Assembly: GCA_015680905.1 (NCBI GenBank)
Contig: CM027377.1
Span: 59,045,501-59,109,500 of the forward strand
Source of the DNA: Coptis chinensis
Lineage: Eukaryota; Streptophyta; Magnoliopsida; Ranunculales; Ranunculaceae
Reading direction: 5' to 3'
DNA length: 64,000 nucleotides
Part shown: positions 56,331 to 64,000 of the stretch, piece by piece
Layout: each line of letters begins with the position of its first letter
Position numbering within the stretch: the stretch's first letter is position 1
The notes under the pieces: model-generated
Databases searched by the model: none
Seen by the model: only the letters and a program-made list of their open reading frames with translations
What the model was told of the DNA's origin: nothing
Translations under genes and position numbers: made by a program

Positions 56331-58405
56331 TTGATCTTTGATAGTTTGAGAGCAAAGTATGATATCGGAGATGATGTTTCTATTGAGTATGTTGGTAGCG
56401 ATATCGACCAAAAATGTGAAAAGGATGAGATAATTTTATTGTTTTCACATTTTTGGCTTGGTTGTAGTGTTCCATTTCGGAAATCAGTTTCCGAGTTATT
56501 AGCTCGATGGAGAGTACATCCCTTACAATTATCTCCTGGCTATTGGGCTATATTTGCACGTGTAGCGAGAATTTGTAAGGTTTATCAAAATAGTATGTCG
56601 TCAGACCTTTTGTTTGAGTTATTGAAGCCTCTGCGGCAAAACAAGTCCTCTTAAAAAAGTTATGCATTGGGATATCATAACCATCATAACCAGAATTATC
56701 GGTTTTATGGGATGCCTTCGAACTACAAGAATGCGAAATTGTATGGTTTTAAGATTAAAGGCAATTAGAGGTTCGAAGATATTGATTATCCTAACAATAT
56801 ATCAGGTAAGATATAAACTTAATATTCTTATAATTATAATTTTAAATAGTTAGCATCACATTTTGATTATCTTGTTTTTTTTATTTTTTATTTTTTTATT
56901 TTTTTTATTTTTATAGGGGATTTTCTGAAGTTTCCAAATAAATCAGTGTTTAGCAAAATGAGATGATAAAAAGAAATTTGTTAGTTTGTTTAGTCATAAT
57001 GCAGATGTCTATGATCTTTCATTTCCGCATCGATATAGTAGATTATTATCATGATATAGAAACTAAACTATTTGAATGAGCCTAGGGAATTAGCACCTTC
57101 GTGGCTCAAAGAAGAGAAAGAATATTATTGTGGATGATAGCAGTGAAGATGACGAAGAAGTAGAAGGAGATGACTCGAGGATAGTGGACAAGAAAATATT
57201 AGAAAGAAGAAAAGAAATGTAAGTCCAAAAAAGAAGGAAAAGGAAAACTGGGGATAACTCAAGTAAAATTGAGGAAGAGATTGATAGTCGAGAGGAGAAT
57301 GCATTATATAATATTTCTTTTAAAATATCATATATGTAATACATATAATATGTTTTGGAATGATGTTTCATTGTCACAGGTTTTTTGTCTTCCTGTACAT
57401 AAAACTACTGATGTGCTTGATATTGATGATGATGATGATATCGGTGGGGAAGCGATGACTAACAGTATATCTGGACTTAATGTTAGTGTTGATCTTGTTT
57501 CTGTGATTTTGAATAATATTCGTTATTTATTGTTTAATGGTTCTTTTGGTAATGTAGATGGAAAAAGTTGACGATGGTGGAGATACAATGGGTTCAAATT
57601 TACGTTGTCAAAATCAATTTTGGACTGCCAACTTCTTTTGGTGGAAGTAGTATTGGAGTTCCAACACCTGTTGTTGGCACCAAAGCTGGTGTAGCAACTT
57701 CTGCCGATGGCACCATTGCTGGTGTGTCGAGTTTAGTATCAACTGTTGTTTGCACTAGTGCCAAAGAAATCTTAGAAGCAAAAGAAAATTATAAGATTAA
57801 AACCAGTGAATATGCGAGATTGAGAAATATTTGAAAGAGAGAGAGCTCATCTTCGGGAGAATGAACATTTGAGAGGAGTAATTTTGAGAAATGAAGTAGT
57901 TTTGCACGACTATGAGATGAAAATGAATATCATGAAAGCTGAAGTGTCGAAACAGAATCAAGAAATTGTTGTTCTCAAGGAGCAGAAGGTTTTGAGTGAT
58001 GAAGTTACAATTTTAAAATGTGAGAAATTGGAATTGTCAAAACAAGTTTCGAGGTGAGGGATTAGAGGAGACTACAAGGTACTATTGGAAGAGAATGCAT
58101 TTTTGAAGAAGGAGTTAGATGAATGTCATGAGAGGGTGGAAAATTTTAGAGTAGGGTGTGAAGAGAAGGATGATATAATTGACAAGCATGCAGTTGAAAT
58201 TAAGAAATCTGGGGCGGTGTTGCGTGAAGCATCGGCAAGTGTTGGACTTTGGAAATCAAGAGATTCTGAGAAACGGGAAAAATTGCAGCAGCTGTTAGAT
58301 TATTATACTACGTGTTATAGGAAGTTGGAAGATGTATCACCATCAGATCTAATAGGTGTTCCAATTCCAGTGGAGGATAGCATTATGCCGCAACTTCTTG
58401 AGTGA
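56331..58405 (+). pseudogene. Antisense extra gene of the Tat element (Transposase_28-like plus coiled-coil)
   Basis: The first open part (56331-56654, no ATG) has DEIILLFSHFWLGCSVPF, SVSELLARWRVHPLQLSPGYW and AIFARVARICKVY. This resembles the 'putative gypsy type transposon' (Transposase_28) domain found near plant gypsy elements. Broken frames then read RFYGMPSNYKNAK. A good intron, G/GTAAGA at 56806 to TTTTTATAG at 56916, joins it to DFLKFPNKSVFS. Further splice-like sites are a donor at 57219 (GTAAGT) and acceptors at 57379 and 57557. An acidic Ser/Asp stretch and a Val/Gly/Thr-rich segment (57600-57750) lead to a long coiled-coil (57780-58405; KLELSKQVSR, LLEENAFLKKELDECHERV) ending PQLLE. 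Several stops remain. Its function is unknown. Confidence 0.62.
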
Positions 58406-58624
58406 AGTTTTTGTTTTTTATTGTTAGGATGATGTGAGGTTAGGTTACGATTTTTTCTCTCTCAATTATATTTATTTTTTCCCCTGTATTCATGATATTT
58501 AGTTTTTATCTATTTTTTATTAGATTGGTAATCAGAATAGGTTGGTCAAAATATATAAGAGTTGCGTAATCTGGCCATGAGATAGTTCGGCAAAATTTAT
58601 ATAAGTATTAAGGATAACGTAATT

Positions 58625-59285
58625 GGGGGTGTCGCCGCCCCCAAAGTTTAATGATGACATAATGTAATTTAGGGTGTCACCGCCCCATAGTATAATGATA
58701 ACATAATGAAATTTGGGGTGTCGCCGCCCCCATAGTGTAATGATAATGTAATGAAATTTGGGATATCGCCGCCCCCATAGTGTGATAATAACGTAATGAA
58801 ATTTGGGGTGTCGCCGTCCCCATAGTGTAATGATAACGTAATGAAATTTGGGGGGTCGCCGCCCCCATAGTGTAATGATAACGTAATGAAATTTGGGAGG
58901 TCGCCGCCCCTATAGTGTAATGATAACGTAATGAAATTTGGGGTGTCGCCGCCCCATAGTTTAATGATAACTTAATGGATTTTGGAGAGTCGCTGCCCCC
59001 ATAGTGTAATGATAACATAATGAAATTTGGGAGGTCGCCGCCCCCATAGTGTAATGATAACATAATGAAATTTGGGAGGTCGCCGCCCCCATAGTGTAAT
59101 GATAACATAATGAAATTTGGGAGGTCGCCGCCCCCATAGTGTAATGAAAATTGGGTAGTCGCCGCCCCCATAGTGTAATGATAACATAATGAATATTGGG
59201 GAGTCGCCGCCCCCATAGTGTAATGATAACATAATGAAATTTGGGGGGTTGCCGCCCCCATAGTGTAATGATAACAAAATTTGGG
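58625..59285. repeat. 45-bp minisatellite in the Tat 3' untranslated region
   Basis: About 14 units with consensus TAATGATAACGTAATGAAAT then TTGGGGTGTCGCCGCCCCCATAGTG. The unit length is a multiple of three, so ORFs run through on the minus strand as 15-residue repeats (MGAATPQISLCYHYT). These are not genes. The tract GCCGCCCCCA and its complement are the most conserved part. Confidence 0.88.
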
Positions 59286-59429
59286 ATATTTGATCCCTAG
59301 TTAAAACGAAAGATGGATTGAATTTTATTGAATTATGAAATGATTACAATGAATGAAAAACAAACATTCAACGATAAAACTTTTTCAAATGAAAAGCATT
59401 CCATGGCTTGGCAATTTTTCTCCGGTGAT

Positions 59430-60605
59430 TCAACGAAGGAAATAAGACCCTTTGGATGCTGGTCTATCAATAATGAATGGTCCTTCCCAATTCTCTAACA
59501 GCTTCCCAGATTCAATGAGCTTCTGTTTGCGGCTAAGTACCCAATCTTCTGGTTCGAAACTCTTGAGGCAAAGCTTTCTATCATATTTGTGTTTCATGGC
59601 TGCCTGATATTTTATTAGACATTGTAAAGCTTCTTCTCGAGTTTTATCAATTGAGTCTGCCACCAAAGTTAGAGCAACATCATTGTTTCCGGTTTATCTT
59701 TATACGTCCTTGTAGTTGGTGCAATTAATTATTTCGTGGGAGGAAAGACATCCATGCCATAAGCTAGATTGAAAGGGGAAAGATTGGTAGAATGCTTTGG
59801 AGTTGTCGCGATAAGCCCAAAGCAGCTGGCGGCAACTCTTTAACCCAATTTCCTTTTGCTTCATTAAGCTTCTTCTTCAAAGTCGAGAATCGTCTTATTG
59901 GTTTATACCTTGTCCATTTGCTTGTGGATAATATGGAGCGGAGAAATTATGCTGAATTTTTAGCGAAAAAAAATTTGTGAATTTCTTCCGCATCAAATTG
60001 TTTACCGTTGTCGAGAGGCGATGTTAGATGGAATTCCAAAGCGACAAAGCGATGTCTTTCCATAAGAAACGTCGTACATCTGTTCTTTGAGATGTTGACA
60101 AGCGGTTGAGCTTCTACCCATTTAGTGAAATAATCGGTCGCAACCAATAAGAATCATTACACTTCGGGAGCCTTTGGTAGGGTCCCACAATATCAAGCCC
60201 CATTTAAAAAGGCCAAGGGCTTAGAATTGGGTGGAGTTCCGTTCGGGAAGTTTGCCCATATTTGCATGTTTTGACATGGTATGCATTTTTGGGCAAATTC
60301 GAGTGTCTTTGCATGCTAGGCCACCCGGTATCCTTGAGTCATGGCTTTATGTGCAAGACTACGCCCCAAAGATATGGAGAATGGTTTCCACAAAGTCGAG
60401 TGTATTTCTTGAGAACTAGATGACCTTGATCTTTGGAAAGACATCCGAAAAAGAGGATGAAATTATTTGCTTTCCTATAAAGTAGGAGATTTCCCTTAGA
60501 ATTTGGAATTATGACAAATTTCGGGCATCTCTTAATTTTGTAGGAAAGCGGCGAATCCTCGGTAGAGTTCCATGTTGCAGAAATTCTAAATAAGTAGGTC
60601 TCCAA
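59430..60605 (-). pseudogene. Integrase of the Tat element, heavily decayed
   Basis: Fragments in changing frames: a zinc-module-like CIPCQNMQIW near 60270; the catalytic-core entry VATDYFTKWVEAQPLV (60147-60100, with the first Asp); a second part PLDNGKQFDAEEIHKF (about 60020-59980), where a normal core has SDNGxQF; and the C-terminal module KHKYDRKLCLKSFEPEDWVL and ENWEGPFIIDRPASKGSYFL (59600-59430). Many single-base losses separate these. The third catalytic residue was not located. Confidence 0.7.
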
Positions 60606-61184
60606 TCATCGGTGAAGAATCACCGTCGATAGATTGGAGATCCAAATGTGGTAATTTACGGAGAATTATCCGCCCGTGGGACTCATCTTCCATATCAACA
60701 TTGACTTGGGTCGGCATCATCATGTCGAGTGGTGAGTCACTCTCAACACGATGATCGGCCAAACCTTGATGGTCGGCTAAATCTTCTTGAGCTGCTTCCT
60801 CGAGTGAGATTACGAACTTGTGCGGCCGATTGAGCTAGCTCTTCTCTCTTTCTTTTCCTTGTTACGACATTGACTTGCTTTCGAATTCAAAATTTCGATA
60901 TGTGTCGATGCGGAAATAGCATAGATGAGCAATGTATAAGTTTTGAACATGTTCTTCTATACTTGAGTTATGCTTGGAAAAGGTTGGAAATCAATATAGA
61001 TTTTTTCTTCCATTGTTAACATCAAGCTGCGGCGGAGAGATAGGCTAAGGCATCGGTGACGATTATCATTATTGATACCGGTGAACAAACAATGGATTTG
61101 AAATGAATGGATAGCTCATGCATTTTTGGACATATGCGACCATCCTATCATTTCGAAAGCAACAAAAGATCCCCGCCAAATTGA
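60606..61184 (-). other. Decayed region between the second RNase H and integrase
   Basis: No continuous ORF. By position it should encode the end of the second RNase H and the linker to integrase. The Asp-containing FDSKLV motif of that RNase H appears at 61200-61185 in a shifted frame. The rest is unreadable. Confidence 0.45.
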
Positions 61185-62853
61185 TTATGACAAGCTTTGA
61201 GTCGATTGAATAACTTCGATCTTTGTTGCCCCAGTCAAGTGCTTCGTTAGCATTGCATAAAGAACCGCTTCATATTCAGCTTCATTGTTTGATGCGCAAA
61301 ATCCGAGGCAAACAGATTTTTCAATTTTCTCGCCATCAGGTCGGATCAAAACACAACCAAGGCCTGAACCTGATTTGTTCTTGGAACCGTCCGTGTGTAT
61401 AGTCCATAAAGAAGGGTGGGCACTTGTGGATGGATCGGCCGATCCTTGTTTTGGATTAGGAGGAGGTTCGTTAAACTGCTCTTCCATGGTCGGTATGTCA
61501 TCGACAGGAAAATCGGCCATAAGTGATGCCATTGCGTGGCCTTTCTCAGATGATCGGGCTTTGTAGATAATTTCGTAGGCACTCAAATATGTTTCCCATT
61601 CTGCTAATCGGCTCGAATCAGCATTTCGAAAAACTTTTCTCAAGGGGTATTCAGTGTAGACATTGATGATACGTCCTTGAAAATAAGGCTTCAATCTTCG
61701 TGCACTATGGACAAGTGAGAGATCGATTTTCTCAATCTGTGAGTACCTTGTTTCTGGAGCTGTAAGGGTCTTACTTATGAAGAAAATTGGTTGTTCATTT
61801 TCATCATCAATGAATAAGATGGCACTCACAGCTATTTCTGATGCTGCCAAATAGATGCCAATTGTTTGTCCGGTGGTCGGACTAGCAAGAATTGGCGGCT
61901 GTACTAGGTATTCTTTCATTTTCTGAAAAGCTACGTCACACTCATCTGTCCATTTTGGGGATCCCTTAATGGCTTGGAAAAAGGGGTGGAGCCGATCTGA
62001 ATATTTTGAGATAAATCTACCCAAAGCGGCTATCCTACCCGTAAGTTGCTGGATTTGCTTCTTGGTTTTTGGCGAGGGCATTTCAGTAATTGCACGGATT
62101 TGATCAGGGTTAGCTTCAATGCCTCGTTTGGTCATAAGATATCCAAGAAATTTTCCCGATGCTAACCCAAATGCGCATTTTGATGGATTTAGACGCATTC
62201 GAATATGCATCAGCCGATCAAAATATTTTTGCAAGTGATGAAGGTGTGATGACTCTTCATGCGACTTGATGACCATATCGTCAATATAAGCTTCCATAAA
62301 CTTGCCTAAGAAGTCTGAAAATGATGTATTAATGAATTTCTGATATGTTGCCGGTGCATTTTTTAGACCGAAAGGCATTACCTTATAGCAAAATAAGCCT
62401 TGGTCTGTTATGAAAGTTGTAAGTTCTTGTTCATCTTCAGCTAAAGCAATTTGATAAAATCCCATTGAGGCATCCATAAAAGAAATTCTTTTAAACCCTG
62501 AAGTGGCATCAACCATTTCAGAAATACGAGGCAAAGGGATACGAATTGAGAACGGGACATTTTTATTGACATCGATTAAAATCAACCACAGATTCTAAGT
62601 TTCCCATTTTTCTTAGGAATTTGCTACTACATTTGATATCCATTTCGGATATAGTACAGTGCCTAATAAAATTAACACTTAGAAGTTTGTCGATTTCTTC
62701 TTTCACTTTGAGCTTTCGATCGGGGAGCCATTTTGCAGGCTTCCGACGACCGGCTTTTGTGTTTTGTCGATATCCGACTGTGACATGCAAGTGAAGGATC
62801 AATCCGGGCATTTGTTCGACCATCCACGCAAACAACGTGCAATTTTTCTTCAA
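61185..62853 (-). pseudogene. Reverse transcriptase, RNase H and second RNase H (Tat pol)
   Basis: The RT N-terminus is in 62853-62563 (VKEEIDKLLSVNFIRHC) and shifts frame near 62580. 62585-61185 is then open for 466 codons. RT motifs are RISFMDASMGFYQIAL, MPFGLKNAPATYQKF and AYIDDMVIKS (catalytic YxDD). The RNase H follows (IGIYLAASEIAVSAILF; ISKTLTAPETRYSQIEK; LKPYFQGRIINVYTEYPL); the usual first Asp of this domain is not evident, as expected for the degenerate first RNase H of Tat elements. The archaeal-type RNase H begins WTIHTDGSKNKSGSGLG (Asp) with NNEAEYEAVLYAM (Glu) at about 61400-61250. The frame is lost at 61185 just before its next Asp motif. This long open reading frame suggests fairly recent activity of the lineage. 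Confidence 0.88.
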
Positions 62854-63714
62854 AAGCTCAATGAGATTATCCTGTTCTTTCTTGGAAATTTCCTTGAGAA
62901 ATAAAAGTGGTTTCTTCTTCCTTGTTGCCGATCACATTGCCGAGGAGTCCGCCGATGGTCGGGGGCCACCTAAACGCTTACTCTCCATAGCGTTTACCCC
63001 GCCAATGGAATTCTGTAATTGCTACTTTTCCCATCGACATTTAGGATGGTGTTACCCTTGACTTCGAATCTTTATAATCTTCGAGTACGGACTCATGGCA
63101 CTTCAAAGCCGCTATCGATCACCGAACTTTGCATACCCTACCATCACACGAACTTGATAGCCGATGAAAAGTAGAAATGGCAGCTCCCATTGAGTGAATC
63201 AATCTCTTCCCGAATGACATTGTAGGAAGAGTTTCTGATCAAGAGAAGAAAATCAATTGTAACTTCCTTGTTCATTAATGTCACCGAAGAGAGCATCTAC
63301 CAACCGATGTTCTTCTTTGTCCCATCGGGCCAATGATAGGATTTGGATCGGGAACTATCATTTTCGGGGGAGGTTGAGTCCTTTGTAACAACGCTTTGTA
63401 GATCACACTTGCCGAACTACTGTATCGATCATGATTTTTCTGCACCACGATGAATTCCAACAAAAGCTTGTATTACAACGGCATCATAATGAGGATGGTG
63501 CACTCCTATCGAGGTCATTGTCGATCCAATGAGAGGTCCTTCCTCATAAGTTTCGATTACCCATTCCGTGGAGAAATCATATCCACTATAAACATAGTGG
63601 TGGCTGAGATCAGTGATCTTGGAGTGATTGAAATTCTTGCGCTGGGTGTTAGACATTGAATCAACTCTGGCATGACCGACTTTGATTACATTGTGTGCGG
63701 TAACGGCTAAAGCT
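62854..63714 (-). pseudogene. Decayed protease and linker region of the Tat element
   Basis: Only short fragments are open: 63656-63429 (STEWVIETYEEGPLIG; DAVVIQAFVGIH) and 63463-63281. The first resembles the sequence that precedes the protease in Tat elements. The expected Asp-Ser-Gly catalytic motif is not visible, apparently lost to deletion near 63430. No other gene is here. Confidence 0.5.
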
Positions 63715-63999
63715 TATTTCGTTTTACCCAGCACATAATCCTGGAGCATACCTTTCTCGATCAAACCTTGGATTCTACCCCTTAGAGATCGGCATTGTTC
63801 AGTTTCATGACCAAAATCATCGTGAAATTTGCACCACAGGGATTTGTCACGTGTAGCCTTGGTATCTTCGGAGAGAGGAAAAGGTGGAGATAAGATATTC
63901 TTTCCTTTAATCTTCTCATAGATAACAGCGTACTTCTCGTTGAGGGCGGTAAGCTTTAACTCTGGAAGTTTCTTTTGTTCTTTGCCGTTCCATTGTTGT
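63715..63999 (-). pseudogene. gag: Gag C-terminal part of the Tat element, cut by the window edge
   Basis: Open on the minus strand from the edge: KEQKKLPELKLTALNEKYA, then SLWCKFHDDFGHETEQCRSL, a knuckle-like CKFHDDFGHETEQC typical of Tat gag, and IQGLIEKGMLQDYVLGKTK, ending with a stop at about 63715. The start lies beyond 64000. Gag builds the particle and binds element RNA. Confidence 0.7.
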
Positions 64000-64000
64000 G

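Larger units (their letters stand above)
56331..64000 (-). mobile_element. Tat/Retand-like LTR retrotransposon, partial
   Basis: Minus-strand order from the right edge: gag knuckle, decayed protease region, reverse transcriptase, RNase H, a second archaeal-type RNase H, integrase, a minisatellite and an oppositely oriented extra gene. A second RNase H after the first is the signature of the Tat branch of Ty3/gypsy. Tandem repeats in the 3' untranslated region and extra ORFs, some antisense, are known for this branch. LTRs were not identified; the 3' LTR should lie left of 56331. Confidence 0.72.

Noticed and set aside
58677..59277. Overlapping ORFs with 15-residue repeats that look like a repeat protein
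   Set aside because: They arise because the 45-bp minisatellite unit is a multiple of three and lacks stops on that strand; both overlapping frames are open.
48000..64000. Right terminus of the CACTA element (TTGTAGTG)
   Set aside because: Scanned by eye without a convincing match; strings such as CATAGTGTAATG in the 45-bp array are not terminal repeats.

Overview
The window is plant nuclear DNA, almost certainly from a flowering plant (probably a eudicot; the species cannot be named from this sequence). It is AT-rich and packed with decayed LTR retrotransposons of recognisable plant lineages: Ty3/gypsy Athila-like, Ty3/gypsy Tat-like with a second RNase H, and Ty1/copia. It also holds a CACTA DNA transposon, a 5'-truncated LINE, solo LTRs and tandem minisatellites. 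I found no intact host gene. The only host-like coding sequences are a molybdate-transporter fragment (17544-18317) and an unidentified 128-codon ORF (54589-54975), both inside or beside repeats. I saw no tRNA, rRNA or CRISPR array.

Much of the window can be ordered as a stack of nested insertions, several proved by target-site duplications (TSDs). From the left: a minus-strand gag-bearing fragment (E5, from 1) is cut by a solo LTR (3117-4618, TSD ACTAG). An Athila-like remnant on the plus strand (E4, about 5020-5067 and 20897-22912) is cut by element E1 (5068-20891, TSD AAAAC). E1's LTRs themselves carry a solo LTR (5113-5959), a 3.96-kb TG...CA insertion holding the molybdate-transporter fragment (14920-18879), and a truncated LINE (19413-20803). 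With these inserts removed, both E1 LTRs come to about 1.32-1.33 kb. E4's extra ORF is then cut by minus-strand element E3 (3' LTR 22913-23720). E3's leader is cut by a minus-strand copia element (30858 on). The copia is cut by a solo LTR (31674-33103, TSD CTGAC) and by minus-strand Athila-like element E2 (3' LTR 35944-37433). E2's pol gene is cut by a CACTA element (left end 47973). The right-hand halves of E3, copia, E2 and CACTA are not visible and probably lie beyond 64000.

The three best-preserved Athila-like elements carry different gene sets. E1 has gag and protease only. E3 has gag plus an extra ORF, with no pol. E2 shows reverse transcriptase, RNase H and integrase, three different extra ORFs and a 39-codon membrane-segment ORF; its gag side is not visible. 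E1 and E3 therefore look non-autonomous, and an E2-like relative is the natural candidate for supplying polymerase functions in trans.

From about 48000 to 54100 lies CACTA-related sequence: subterminal repeats, a minus-strand spliced gene of the plant Transposase_24 (En/Spm ORF1) type, a GC-richer block resembling plant mitochondrial intergenic DNA (about 49880-51660), and two minisatellites with 41- and 42-bp units. From about 56300 to the right edge is a Tat/Retand-like element. Its gag-pol is on the minus strand (59430-63999). A 45-bp minisatellite sits in its 3' untranslated region, and a decayed extra gene with splice signals runs on the opposite strand (56331-58405).

Nearly every coding region has stops or frameshifts, so the window reads as a graveyard of nested elements.
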